A stretch of DNA of 64,000 nucleotides from Nematopogon swammerdamellus (GCA_946902875.1 OX336349.1:7339891-7403890), one strand, 5' to 3'. Positions 34,129-44,801 are shown, counted from the stretch's first letter. Notes: generated from the sequence alone by a model not told the origin. Made by a program: numbers and translations.

Positions 34129-34306
34129 TTTATTTTTTTTTTATGGATAGCGCGACATGTGGCATCGTTTCACCTTACAAGTAGGTGTCTAACGATGCCC
34201 GTGGACATTCTGTGATGCACGGGGATTATGAATGCCATGCCGGTCTGACAGGAGCCTTTTCACGCCCCTTTTGATAAACCCCAGGCTTTACTTGGGAGGA
34301 AGTATA
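34129..34306 (-). repeat. Family D repeat, copy 1
   Basis: A plus-strand T-run is followed by TAGCGCGACATGTGGCATCG, AAGTAGGTGTCTAACGATGC, CACGGGGATTATGAATGCC and CCTTTTCACGCCCCTTTTG. Nearly the same sequence occurs at 52571-52756. The T-run at the left means the element's A-tail is on the minus strand, so this is a retroelement 3' end. A hairpin (CATCGTT ... AACGATG) lies next to the tail in both copies. Confidence 0.75.
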
Positions 34307-34850
34307 TGTTTTTTTATGGAAACTATTAATATTATTATTTTCTTGTAGATCTTACCTACTTGTCATACTACACAACGCTAATAATACAAATACACCTACA
34401 TATAGATATACAGATATATATACCTCGATATATACTTAGGTAATTTGAATTATTATATTTTCATCAATAATTCGACTTACTGTCATAAGAATTCGATAGA
34501 TAGTTTTTAATCATTTCAAGCTCTGTTATCCATTTATGGAATTTTCGAAAAATTTACGAACAGAAAAAGATTGCAAAGTTACTTTCAAACCGTCAGTAAA
34601 ATCGCTCTTATTCAACAGATGCTTTAAATTAGATTATGAAACCTGATCTCTATAGTTTTACATATAAAAAATATATAAATTTATTTTATTCAAAACTCCA
34701 AAAATACTTCGAAATTTTGACATAATATGATTGCGTCATCGAGTACGACTGTCCCTTTCGGTCTATACTCGTTCTCTATCGCCTTATCCCGCCCTTTTCT
34801 GAAAAAATCCATATTATGCAAACGATGGACTGAAAGAAATTACATCAAAA
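34307..34850. other. No gene recognised
   Basis: AT-rich spacer; the open frame at 34727-34918 runs into family E and is not a gene. Confidence 0.4.
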
Positions 34851-35218
34851 CTAATAATACATCTGTAAGGGATGGTCATGGAGTAAGTTACTTTTTTTAT
34901 AACATATCGCGTTTGTAGTAGACTCTATGTATGAGTCTAAAACTAAATTTACGATTTTTATAAATCTTTTTTTCTATGAATGTATTTTCCTCCATAACTC
35001 TTAAACCGATCATCCGAATTCGATGAAAAATAGTGCATGCGCATTTAGCTATACGTGACACAGGATAGGCTAAATAAAATCAGTTCCGGTTACGCTAATA
35101 TGTGGCACTCATAAAAACTGAATTGTTCCGCGCGCTGAAATAAAAGTACGGTAGCGGGCGGTACTTTCTTCTTTTTAAATACGAATTTCACGCGAGCTAA
35201 GCCGCGGGCAAAAGCTTG
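34851..35218 (+). repeat. Family E repeat, copy 1
   Basis: Matches 51937-52305 throughout: ATCTGTAAGGGATGGTCATG at the left, CCGATCATCCGAATTCGATG in the middle, AAATCAGTTCCGGTTACGCT, and at the right TTCACGCGAGCTAAGCCGCG followed by GGCAAAAGCTT. It encodes nothing. The copy at 51937 ends in CTAG followed by T, a pattern compatible with a Helitron 3' end; a SINE-like origin is also possible. Confidence 0.75.
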
Positions 35219-35443
35219 TTCTCAATAAGTTCGCTGTCGCCCCCACAGAATAAAAGTCAAAGCATTTACGCTTTAGCGTTGATAGTGCATCGATTTTCTT
35301 ATCGTATTTTCCTTCGCTGGTATTTGAAAATACGAGTACATACATAGCATCAAATAATTGCATGAGTACGTTTACTACCATGCAAACGATCCTTCATTCA
35401 TTACACACACACTCCTCTCTAACACATCTACAGCTAAAAGTCC

Positions 35444-35796
35444 TTTTTTTTTTAAACTGACACGATTGGCTACATCACCTACAACATCCGTGATGTCAGC
35501 CCATAACACCGGGTGAACTAGGTGCCATGTCAGTGCTTCCCTTCATTTCATATCGGCGAACTATTTACATAGCCGTTTCGCCCGAAGTTTCGCTCAGTGC
35601 GGTGGTAATAACCGGGCCGGGATAAACCCTACCACGTAGTAAGGTAAGAAGGGAAGGGACCTACAGTTTTACATGGAATCCGAACCACGGTCAGCCTCCA
35701 ACGATCGAGCGGTCACCCAAGTACTGATCGGCCCAGCGTTGCTTAACAATCAATAGCAACAGTCGACTGTCCCCACCACTGAGCTATCGAGGCTGA
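35444..35796 (-). repeat. SINE-A, near full-length copy
   Basis: T-run, TAAACTGACACGATTGG, the tail module, core, B box (GAATCCGAACCACGGTCAGC), the inverted 5S segment (GGTCACCCAAGTACTGATCG; CAGCGTTGCTTAACA) and the A-box end (CACTGAGCTATCGAGGCTGA). About 20 bp are missing in the body around 35555 and a few in the 5S part. Confidence 0.9.
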
Positions 35797-35852
35797 CCGA
35801 GTCCTAGTGTAAATTACACTAGGACTCTGTACACTGTGTAATATAATATTTA

Positions 35853-36065
35853 CAAGCTGTGCCCGCGGCTCCGCCCGCTCTCATATTTCACTTCACTGCT
35901 AACCTCATAAGCTATTTAGCGTGATAGTAAGTAGCCTATAGTTGATGGGAAGAATCAAGCTATCCGTAGAATTTTGTTTTATTAAAATCGGTTCAGTGGT
36001 TCTCGAGTTATAAGCGGACAGACAGGCACTCAGACAGAAAGCAGACGTTGGATTTTATTATAGGT
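35853..36065 (-). repeat. GCCCGCGGCTCCGCCCGC-ended repeat
   Basis: The left end AGCTGTGCCCGCGGCTCCGC is the inverse of the right end of family E. The interior (AAAATCGGTTCAGTGGTTCT; ATAAGCGGACAGACAGGC) differs. Non-coding dispersed repeat, probably a relative of family E. Confidence 0.5.
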
Positions 36066-36384
36066 AAGGAAGGAAGGATTCGTATCTAACTAACGGTGGT
36101 AGGGCGCTTCAATCATAGCAAAAGCAATCGCAATAAAACAACTATGAATCATTCACAGATTCCTCTCGGACCGGATAGCAGCACCGGCCCAGGTGATTTC
36201 ATACACACCTGGTTAGATTCTACCGCGCGGGATGAAAACATTTAAGGAATCAAGAACTATCATTGTTTATTGTTACTTTAGTTACACAACTGTCTGTCGC
36301 TCTACACGCGTTGAAGTTAGATTTAAGTCCTTTGACTCCGATGTATCGCATTTCGATCACTTCCGACCTCACTGTCAGATTAAA

Positions 36385-36705
36385 TACACACCACACGCCG
36401 TATCCCGACAATCGGGGTAACCAGAGTGATCGGTGTTTTGCTGCAGGTACTCTGGTAAATTACAGCACAACACGGACCACCACGTTTTGCAAAGTATTCG
36501 GACAAGATAACTATCAGGCAGCAAGTAAGGCACGAAGGCCCACCTGCTGCATAACTGCATAAGGTGGAAAGACCGCACTAAGGTGAGAGGTGGCTATCCT
36601 GTCGCCCTTATGCACGGCATCTTGTCCTTATCCCTTAGTCGCCTTTTACGACATGCCCGGGGAGAGATGCAGTGGGACTATTCTTATTAAGTACCGACCC
36701 CACAC
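36385..36705 (-). repeat. Family R, longest copy
   Basis: Plus strand runs from ATCCCGACAATCGGGGTAAC through TACAGCACAACACGGACCAC, GCAAAGTATTCGGACAAGAT and AAGGTGAGAGGTGGCTATCC to TAGTCGCCTTTTACGACATG and GGGGAGAGATGCAGTGGGAC. Other copies: 38932-39050 (same orientation), 56780-56955 (same), 51738-51910 and 54014-54195 (opposite), and the far end at 9058-9124. Non-coding; class unknown. Confidence 0.75.
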
Positions 36706-37860
36706 AGTAGAAACAGATTCAATAAAAGCCTTTAAACATTTACCATAGCAATGCAAAAATAGTAAGAATCTCTAAGTATTTTTTTCCTTCAGTTGATTAT
36801 ATTTACGTAAGCCTTCAATCTATAACCACAAATTCAGCATCTGAAAAAAGTCTTCCTAAACAGACTCGTTAAATCGGTATTTCTGCTTTTCATCTGAAGT
36901 GTAACCCAATCGGGAGTCGAACAGAAGGCCACGTCTACGCCTCTTAAGGTCAATTCACTATCATGCAGAACGAGAATCGAGTACATTTTTTTTATATTAA
37001 AAAGAAAGAAGAATAAAATTATGATTTCGAAGCCAAATTAAGTCAAGAAAAAGCTCTATTTCTGAAGGCTAAACAAAGTCGATGGTTGAAATCTGAGAGT
37101 ATTTTATGTGAGATGGCGTGCCAGTTAATTAGCGCCGCGCGCCGGTAGCTCACTAATATCTTCCGCAATCGGCAACCTTTCATCTGATACTTTTAGTCCA
37201 CCTCCAAGACTGACACCTGCTCGTTAGTGAAATTGTATGTGCCTGAGACTCCGGTCGTATTCTATCGTAAAGTACGATATTCTCGATGTATCTAAAGTGA
37301 ATAGGCCGCCAGAGCCACGGAGAGCGTCGAGCGAGAGCGTAGACCGGGGCGCGGAGGTCGCGTACTATCAACTTCATCATACAACGCTATTATTTCAGAT
37401 ACTGCCGACACTAGTTTATGAACCATTCTGCGTGCTTGTTTGTCCGTCTGTCCAAATGTTTTAAAGCATTTCTGTTTGATGTAAGTAAGTAATTTTCAGA
37501 ACAAATTTATTATTGTATTCGTGTTCGATTTACCGTTTATGCTACATTCATCTAAGGGCAATGTGAGAAAATGTCCAAGGATTATGCTTACTTACATAAT
37601 TTTTGGTGTAGGTGCTTCATTTATTTATTTTACTCTATAGAAAAACAATCTACGAGTATTATAACCGCTCACTCAACAAAATCAAGGCGGCTCGGATTCC
37701 GGCAAATTATTGCCGAAATTTAATGTATATTTTGTACCAGTATTAATTTTGAATATTTTGTTTTGTTTTTTCTGCATATGTAATATTATTTCAAATTTTA
37801 ACTTTATTTCAGCCAACTAGGGCCATACAGTGAACAAGAAACTATAAAAACATAATGAAA
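36706..37860. other. No gene recognised
   Basis: Nothing identified. A GC-rich patch lies at 37310-37360 and an open frame at 37237-37464 has no domain. Confidence 0.4.
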
Positions 37861-37867
37861 ACTCAAA

Positions 37868-38290
37868 CTAAACAATATTAAAATAGTTATCAAAAGAATC
37901 TAATGTAAAAGTACCTAGCACACTTGCGGCATTTCCCCGCTGGATGGCAAGGCTAACTCGTTGGATGAAGTAAGCCTTCGATTGCGGGACACCAGTTACA
38001 TCGACTAGAAGCTTCCCGAGCTTCTTCAGGAAACTCCTGGCACCAGAACTCCACGGACCGAGCGTCTCTACCGCAAAAGCAACAAAGTGAAAACTGTCGG
38101 CAAGATCACCGTATTTATTGCGTTTGAGGTCCTCTGCCCTGTTCGCGGCAGCCCCGGCTGCCCTAGAGGTCCCCTGAATGTAACTAGGGGCTAACGTATC
38201 CACGCAAGTGGCATCCCACATCAAAGACTTACCCTCAGCCCACGGAACCAGAGATATGCCGTTGCATATTGTAACTTTATCTGTTAATTT
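37868..38290 (-). pseudogene. Non-LTR retrotransposon C-terminal fragment (LINE 3, copy 3)
   Basis: The minus-strand frame reads NGISLVPWAEGKSLMWDATC, CVDTLAPSYIQGTSRAAGAA, FHFVAFAVETLGPW and RVSLAIQRGNAASVLGTFTL, then a stop. It is the same C-terminal module as at 6990-7419, from a different member. The first in-frame ATG is at 38224, but similarity extends upstream to about 38290 without a start, so this is a 5'-truncated copy and not a gene starting at that ATG. It has no internal stop and is better preserved than the other two. Confidence 0.75.
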
Positions 38291-38689
38291 ATGGAACCTG
38301 TGCCTGAAATAATAAACAAAATACGAGAGGAGTCGTAGGACACCCAGTTGGAACGAAGTTCCTTTGAAGTATTATGTATTAAATAACAGGCAAAAAGAAA
38401 TCAATTAACAACGTTTGAGAGTAAAAATAAAATTTAAAAAAATAAATGACGTCTATACTGCAATACATAGACATATGCCTGTAAAGATACAAACACACAT
38501 ACTTGATACTACAGCAAAAGTGTCGTGGGGGTCGAAGTCTTACACTTTTTTCGGCCTAGCTCTCATTCGCAAAGTGTCTGGAGTGTACGTGCGTTTAGGT
38601 ACTTCGTTGCAAAAATTATTGATATTGTAACGTAATTATTCAACATTCGTAGTAACAATGTCATTCCTGGTCGTTCCATTGCGGGAGTT
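38291..38689. other. No gene recognised
   Basis: AT-rich; the open frame at 38415-38630 has no domain. Confidence 0.4.
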
Positions 38690-38875
38690 TACCTAGCAGA
38701 GTGCGCGCGTCGCCGCCGCCGCGCCGGTGTGCCGCGCGCCGCGGTGCAAGCAGGGCGCGGCCACAACGCCATATCGGCACGCTCGCTGCTACACATCCCG
38801 CCCGCCCCCGCACCCCGCCACCGCCCGCCCACACCCGCCTCCGCACCGCCGCGGCAGCTTACCTGGACCCGAGGG
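38690..38875. promoter_or_regulatory. CpG- and GC-rich patch with two splice-donor-like sites
   Basis: About 180 bp of unusually GC-rich, CpG-rich DNA in an AT-rich setting. On the minus strand it contains GGTCCAGGTAAGCTGC near its right end and GCTAGGTAAACTCC near its left end; the first is a strong 5' splice-site consensus. A 5' untranslated exon or promoter of a host gene on the minus strand would look like this, but no coding exon was found nearby. Confidence 0.3.
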
Positions 38876-38931
38876 GTCTTGATTACTCACCCGATACATT
38901 ACCTCATAGAATAATGTACATACATACATTT

Positions 38932-39050
38932 ATACCACACGCTGTATCTCGGCAATCGGGGTTAGCAGAGCAATCGGTATTGTGCTGCAACGTTAATTAA
39001 GAATCTGGTAAAATACAGCACAACATTGATCACCACGATTCACAAATAGA
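38932..39050 (-). repeat. Family R copy, truncated
   Basis: CACACGCTGTATCTCGGCAA, GCAGAGCAATCGGTATTGTG and TACAGCACAACATTGATCAC follow the left part of the 36385 copy. A 14-nt segment (TTAATTAAGAATCT) has been inserted or changed in the middle. Confidence 0.65.
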
Positions 39051-39089
39051 ATAATTCGCATTAGACATTATTAAGGAAGATCGCGAGCA

Positions 39090-39188
39090 AAGGGAAGCAT
39101 TGACTTGACATTAAGGTGTAAAGCTGTGCTATGGACACCACGGGCGTAGTAGGTGATGTAGCCCAACCAAGTCAGGCTCCATACAAAG
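39090..39188 (+). repeat. Degenerate SINE-A tail
   Basis: AAGGGAAGCATTGACTTGAC, CACGGGCGTAGTAGGTGATG and TAGCCCAACCAAGTCAGGCT align to the end of SINE-A with many changes. Confidence 0.5.
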
Positions 39189-39914
39189 AAAGAGGAATTT
39201 TCTAGAACGGTATTAAAAAAAATCTGCAACTCACCAGAAAACTTTACTATGAAGCTATGCTATGCTATGATTTCGATGATAAACTTTACTGTCGTTCCTT
39301 CCCCAGATGGTGGCACAAAGAGCAGTTGACCTCAAAAGTGTTTGCAAATCTATAGTTGCTAAAAATTTAGAAAACAAACTTTGAAATTTAACACCACCTA
39401 TCTTCGCAGAAATGAGACGAGCTTTTCCTCAAAGGACGAAGGCAGGCCGGTCGCAGTAGACGGGTCAGGCTATAACGGTGGCACGGCGAAGGCTGTGGCG
39501 CTGCGTGATATGATGACTCCTAGCCCGGTCAGCTCACGACTACTGCCCTCTACTGAATGCTGTGTAAAGCTATAACAAGCATAGCTATGGAGTGGTGAGA
39601 GGATTTATAGTAGGTGGCTTGGTTACTCTTCCAATTGAATATGGTGTTCGAAGAATGTTGTACGAACTTGTAGTTTTCGGATACGGCGTCATTGACATAT
39701 TTGAAAGTGTTGAATAAAACGGATATTTCCTTCTGACCTCTTGTGGATTTGATTCTTCATGGATGTTTGGAACTCGAAAGTGTGTCTCATCATAAAACCT
39801 TATATAATTACCATTTCTTTGTCTATTTTTTAAATGTTTCATTCATATTGTAAAATAGCTGCGTCTGGAAAAGCAAGAAGGCCTAACTAGAAAACTGTTT
39901 AGAGAGAGTTTAGA
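39189..39914. other. No gene recognised
   Basis: Open frames at 39381-39575 (plus) and 39585-39842 (minus) show no recognised domain. Confidence 0.35.
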
Positions 39915-40066
39915 AGGTAGGTGCCATACCGGAGTCTTCCCTGGATTACTGGCTATACTGGACTAGAGGAGAACACAACCGAGACTGCTATGCGGTCATC
40001 TTACATCCAGTACGGTGGTACCAATCCAGTCGGCAACAATTTGAGCCTACCACCTAGTAAGGGGCA
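39915..40066 (-). repeat. SINE-B fragment
   Basis: Contains GGTAGGTGCCATACCGGAGT, ACTGGCTATACTGGACTAGA and CATCTTACATCCAGTACGGT, ending in the core CCTACCACCTAGTAAGGGGC. Head and far tail are missing. Confidence 0.85.
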
Positions 40067-40124
40067 AGCATAGCTTTTACAAGCCTTACCATCGATTATA
40101 TTCTGATTGCTACATTCGAGTTGT

Positions 40125-40506
40125 CAGCCTCGGTACTTCAGTGGTGCGATCGGTCGACTGTCGTTCGTGATCATAAGCACACCTGGGCGCGGTAAGAACT
40201 TGGATGGGTGACCTGCGACCGTTGAATTCTGACCGTGATTCGGATTCCACGCAAAACTGTAGGCCCCTTCCTTCTTACCTTAATAGGTGGTAGGGTTTAA
40301 CACACTCGACGTCGCTCGGTCGTACCACCGGACTGAATGAAAGGTCGGTTAAAACCACTTTGTAAATAATTAATGTTTTCCGTCTGGTTCAGTGTAGCCG
40401 GCAGAACCAAAGAGAAACACTGATATGGCACCTAGTTCACCAAGGTGTTATGGGCTGACATCACGAATGTTGTTGGTGATGTTGCGGTATCAGTTTCCAT
40501 AAAAAA
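40125..40506 (+). repeat. SINE-A, full-length copy
   Basis: CAGCCTCGGTACTTCAGTGG (A box), then a 5S segment in which several positions have decayed (ATAAGCACACCTGGGCGCGG; AACTTGGATGGGTGACC), B box GATTCGGATTCCACG, core, body and the GGGCTGACATCACGAATG module with an A-tail. Older than the 16791 copy. Confidence 0.9.
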
Positions 40507-41082
40507 TTCATAAAACTCGACCCTCATAAGCTGCAATTGACAGAAAGCAAACCAAAAACATACAACCCACAACTAGACAGAAGGAGACAAAGCGTAGCCT
40601 AGAAGGGCTAAGCTTAATTGCTTCGACCCTATTGTCAGATCAAGGGGCGAGCAGCACAATGTAACATCGGCCGATGCTTGTAAATTGGCCATTTATGGTG
40701 AAAGTGATCCTATGTTCCCCGTAGCGTAGTCCGTTATCGCACCATCGGCCTTATATGAAATGCTAAAGTTCATGGTGGCTTCCGTTGGTACTGCCATAAT
40801 GATTGTCGGGCGTCGGACGAAGGTTTCAATGCTCTGACCAGAACCGTTATTGGCATGCTGTTCTTTGCCAATCCTAAAGACAGCGGTCACAATACATAAT
40901 ACTCGTATCGACGAAATTTTACAGCATAACATACACCTTTTAAAACGCAGTCAAATTTAGGGGTTGGTTATTGTGAAACAGGAATAATTCACTAAAATTG
41001 AGACTAACAGTAGAAGAGAAGAAGAATATCTTCTAAACTTCTACGAATCGCTTTTAAAAATCGTTCGTGTGTCGTACGTATG
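40507..41082. other. No gene recognised
   Basis: The minus-strand open frame at 40693-40932 has no known domain. Confidence 0.35.
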
Positions 41083-41164
41083 TACGACGAAAATATTGAA
41101 TGGTCCTCCGATGTGTTCCCTACGACCTATATAATCCGACCTATAAAATAATCTGGGAATCTTA
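41083..41164 (+). repeat. LINE 4 scrap
   Basis: ACGACGAAAATATTGAATGG, TCCGATGTGTTCCCTACGAC and the following bases match 19980-20065 of the LINE C-terminal remnant. Too short and changed to be called coding. Confidence 0.5.
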
Positions 41165-41200
41165 AAAATGCGTGTCAATAAATGTATTGACACGCATTTT
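41165..41200. repeat. Perfect 16-bp inverted repeat, 4-nt loop
   Basis: AAAATGCGTGTCAATA (41165-41180) and its exact reverse complement (41185-41200) around AATG. The left arm continues the LINE 4 scrap (compare GTGTCAATAAAGTAGAC at 20054); the right side enters SINE-B. The palindrome thus marks the junction of two retroelements. Confidence 0.9.
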
Positions 41201-41583
41201 CATGTGGCTGAATCGGAGGGGCCAAAGCGCATGCTCCGACCAGCCAATATCGCCTCCGAGAAGGTAGCTGCCATACCGGAGTCTTCCCTGGATTGCTGGC
41301 TATACTGGACTAGAGGAGAACAAAGCCGAGGCTGCTATGCGGCCATCTTACATCCAGTACGGTAGTATCAACCCAGTCGGCTACAATTTGAGCCTACCAC
41401 CTAGTAAGTGGCAAGGGAAGGGCCCGACAGTTTTACACCGGTTCCGAACGGTGAAGCAGCAGGTGTAGGTATGCCCGTAAATTTTTTCGTCAGAAAAAAC
41501 TCATTGGTACACGCCGCACGGATTCGAACCTCGGGCTACTCGCATGAGAAGCCGATGCCCAAACCACTCGGCCACCCGCCGCT
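41201..41583 (-). repeat. SINE-B, full-length copy
   Basis: Reads tail to head: GTGGCTGAATCGGAGGGGCC, CAGCCAATATCGCCTCCGAG, the B body, the core (CTACCACCTAGTAAGTGGCA), CGGTTCCGAACGGTGAAGCA, and the tRNA-like head in reverse (GGATTCGAACCTCGG is the B box; CCACTCGGCCACCCGCC the A-box end). Confidence 0.9.
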
Positions 41584-41584
41584 C

Positions 41585-41665
41585 TTATATACGAGATACT
41601 GCATTTGTAGACTCTATGTATGTATGATACTAAAACTAAATTGACGATTTTTAGAAATATTTTTA
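41585..41665 (+). repeat. Family E internal fragment
   Basis: ACGAGATACTGCATTTGTAG, ACTCTATGTATGTATGATAC and TTGACGATTTTTAGAAATAT correspond to 51985-52065 of the family E copy at 51937. It abuts the head end of SINE-B. Confidence 0.6.
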
Positions 41666-41910
41666 TAAAAATCATGTAGGTATGACTTATGGCATGGCTG
41701 GGCATGGCGCCTCGCTGATCGTGGTTTCGTGAGGAATGTTATTGGCTATGTCTGAACTTCCGTCAGACTTTTGGTGCGAGCGGATCATAAAAAAAACTCA
41801 TATGTTGTATGTCGTTTGTCTGTTCGGTGGCTCTTTGGCGCATGGTCCATTCTGAAATTTCGCATGGATGCAACTGAAATTGCGTCTTAGCGGATAGGTC
41901 AAGGCTTAGT

Positions 41911-42239
41911 CAGCCTCGGTAGCTCAGTGGCGCAGTCAGTACTTGGATGAGTGACCGTTCGACCGTTGGAGGCTGACCGTGGTTCGTATTCCACGTAAAA
42001 CTGTAGGCCTCTTCCCTTCTTACCTTTCTAGGTGGTAGGATTTATGCCGCAGTGCCGCACGGCTTGATACCTACGCACTCAATGAAACGTCGGTCGACAC
42101 GGCTATGTAAATAGTTCGTGTTTTCCGACATGAAATGAAGGGAAGCACTGACATGGCACCTAGTTAACCCGGTGTTATAGGCTGACATTACGAATGTTGT
42201 AGGTGATGTTGCCAACCGTGTCAGTTTCCATAAAAAAAA
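41911..42239 (+). repeat. SINE-A copy with deletion of most of the 5S segment
   Basis: CAGCCTCGGTAGCTCAGTGG is followed by CGCAGTCAGTACTTGGATGA, so about 50 bp between the A box and the 5S C-block are missing. The deletion ends share GTCAG in intact copies. The B box (GGTTCGTATTCCACG), core, body and tail are kept, with about 20 bp lost in the body near 42120. Confidence 0.85.
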
Positions 42240-42549
42240 GTTATAAACATTTCATGAGAGCGAAGCCGTCGGCAAAGTTATTTTGGGCCCACCGCTGAAC
42301 ATGCGCCTCTCCACTCTTCCTCTGGCGAAGGCTAGTAACGAATAAGGTGCAAGAAGTACGAGATGAACACGCGGCGGTGGTGTGTGTGAGGCGCGGTCCA
42401 GATAACAGATCACAGTCCGGCCGGAGCGCGGAGGTCAGCTCGGCAACGGAGCGTACGCCTTGTTTCACGTTGTACTAAACTATTCATCAGCCTTGCATAA
42501 CTGAACCCGCATCTATAGACCCTAAATAAACAGTGCAACATTTATAACG
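42240..42549. other. No gene recognised
   Basis: Includes AACATGCGCCTCTCCACT-like sequence at 42298 that recalls an RTE-type tail in reverse. No coding domain. Confidence 0.35.
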
Positions 42550-42845
42550 ACTATTGTGTGTGTGCGTGCGTGCGTGAGTGCGTGCGTGCATGTATGTGTG
42601 CCTGAGTGTCTGCTGTGTGTGTGAGGGTGTGTGCGCGCGCGCGTGTGTGGGGGTGTGTTGTTGTATGTGCGTGCGCGTGGGGGGGGGGGGGGGGGGGGGG
42701 TGTGCATGTGCGTGTCCGTGTCCGTGTGCGTGAGCATGTGCGTGTCCGTGTGCGTGTGCGTGTGCGTGTCCGTGTGCGTGTGCGTGTGCACGTGCGCGTG
42801 CGCATGCGCTTGCGCGTGTGCGTGTGCGTGCGCGCGCGCATATGC
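42550..42845. repeat. (GT)n / (GTGTCC)n microsatellite with a G homopolymer
   Basis: About 300 bp of alternating purine-pyrimidine GT/GC-rich simple sequence with a run of about 22 G at 42679-42700. All six frames here are spuriously open because stops cannot form. Confidence 0.9.
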
Positions 42846-43042
42846 GTGAAATATGCTATTTATTTAAAGTCGTGGCTTCTCTTCAAAGCAAAATATCCTA
42901 TGACCAGATGACCTATCCGGATGCCACTAAACTGCAATGAAAACTCCATATGAATTAATTGAGTAGTTTCGCGGGAGCGGTGCTGTGCCTCGCCGTTACG
43001 CCGTAAGTTTACGCTTTTTAAGTTAGGATTAAGTATAGGAAC

Positions 43043-44122
43043 TGTTACGGGGGAAAATCCGCCGTACAATGACTTTCGTCTACTGCTGTAAATTATTTAA
43101 AATAAGATTGTGTCTGGAGATTGTCAAATTTGACATGCGCAAAGCGGACGACGGATGTCACTGACTTGAAAAACGAAGACGGACTTTATAAAGCTTCCGT
43201 AGAGAAATTGTAAATATAATTGCATCTAGGATGGATAATCTAGCGATATAAGTTCAAGCGGCATCTCAACCGTGTACTGAGGCGAACTAGCAATGGTGAG
43301 TGGGGTTTATTTTGGATAAACATTTTCTCTTTGTAAAAATATATGTAGGTACAATTTGTAATCCATGGCCTTAGGCGTGGATTAGAAGGCAAAGATTCTT
43401 ATTCATTACAAAGCCTGCACATGTTTGTCAACAGTGGCTGTGTTGTGCATTGATACGCCGTAGGTTTTATGATAAAACTTGTATTACATCAAACCTGTGT
43501 TTGATCGACAGTTCGCGGTCAGGAGGCTGTGTGCCGATTCCTGTGAAGTCTGCCTTCACCTAGACACCAGTGCACAGCGTAAACCCGTGTCACTCGAGCC
43601 GTTCCCGGGGAGGCGTCTGTAGGATCTGGTGATGTCGCGGTCCACGTGTGCGGAGCCTCGACAAGACTGTCTTGAGGCTCACAGCTGAGTGACATCTGTT
43701 CCATTTTTACACGCTAGGACATTACTCGTTGTTACGTGTTATCGTCGTGGTGTGAGCCTAGGGTGCGACCCTGATTCGATTATCCGTTACCGGTTACCTG
43801 GTTATCTTTTACTTGTTTTACCTGGTTATCAAAACCAAGGTAAAAATACCTGGTTATATTTTATGAAGTTCTGTAACTAGTTCTCTTGTCTCTCTTGTTC
43901 TTCTTGTTACCTGGTTATAATGCCTGATTAGTTAGGAGTATTCTGATTTGTCTAGTTAATGGAAGCTTCTTAGGTATTTAGGTATTTTATAAGACCGCTC
44001 GAAATTACCACCGAACCTCGACCTTCTAGCTTTAATTAAAATAAAATAAATTACCATTGGTTAAATAAAATAGTTTTCATTCTGTGAATCTTTTATTCTA
44101 TTTTTGAACCATGAAGGTAACA
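43043..44122 (+). repeat. 5' LTR of the Gypsy element
   Basis: 1080 bp, TGTTAC...GTAACA. Should hold the U3 promoter, R and U5. Near the 3' end AATAAA-like signals cluster at about 44037-44075 (TTAAAATAAAATAAATTACC, GGTTAAATAAAATAG). Four copies of TACCTGGTTAT occur at 43795, 43819, 43847 and 43908, next to a TTACCGGTTACC motif; they are candidate transcription-factor sites. Short open frames inside the LTR occur identically in both LTRs and are not genes. Confidence 0.95.
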
Positions 44123-44123
44123 A

Positions 44124-44141
44124 TGGCGCCCAACTTGGTAG
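44124..44141 (+). other. Primer binding site, tRNA-Lys-type
   Basis: TGGCGCCCAACTTGGTAG starts one base after the 5' LTR. The first 11 bases are complementary to the 3' end of tRNA-Lys (TGGCGCCCAAC), the primer used by several Gypsy and retroviral elements; the remaining bases fit less well. Confidence 0.75.
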
Positions 44142-44801
44142 TTTCGAGAACGGTTTAGGAGGATAACCGAGGTTTTGACCCTAGGCTCATAGCTGCAAGC
44201 ACTCCCGGTCAATTATTATTTTAATTATAGTTTAAGCGGTTTTAATCTTAAATTAGTTTAGTTGTGTATCTAACGTAGGTAGGCCGCTGTAAACCTCACT
44301 CACTGGAAGTAATTAAAAAAAAAACATTGACCGCGGGAATTCACTAAACTGTTTGTCAAAATTTCTTAGCAGCTTAGTCTCATCCTTGCTTTAGTTTTGA
44401 TATAGTATATTTTAAAAAAAATCTAAGAATATTCATCCTTGTAAGGGACTTTGTAATTTATATTGAAAGTATAATATTGCGTTCTAGAAAATCTTTTATA
44501 TATCCAGATAGGGATATCCTAATTTAGAAGATTACGGAATATTTATACTGGATTCATTTGTTTTACCTTGACAGTCCTTACGAATATTCAACGCTTCTCA
44601 AACTCTTTTGAAAGCTCGTTGAAATCTGGGAAAATGCATGGCGGTTTGTGTATATTGAAGAATGCTTTCTGTACTCTTCAATTGGATGCATTTTAAACTT
44701 GATCGTGCACCATCTAACTCATTACACTGTTTATTATACCTTACCTAGGTACACTTAACCGGGAACTTCTAATTCGGACTGGAACTAATCTTAGCACTAA
44801 A

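Noticed and set aside
38701..39000. Pro/Arg/Ala-rich open frames
   Set aside because: They reflect GC-rich composition in several frames at once rather than a coding signal.
42522..42911. Open frames rich in His/Thr/Arg or Val/Cys
   Set aside because: Products of the GT/GC microsatellite; simple sequence without stop codons.
43519..43880. Open frames repeated identically at 50490-50851
   Set aside because: They lie inside the two LTRs, have no domain, and are duplicated only because the LTR is.
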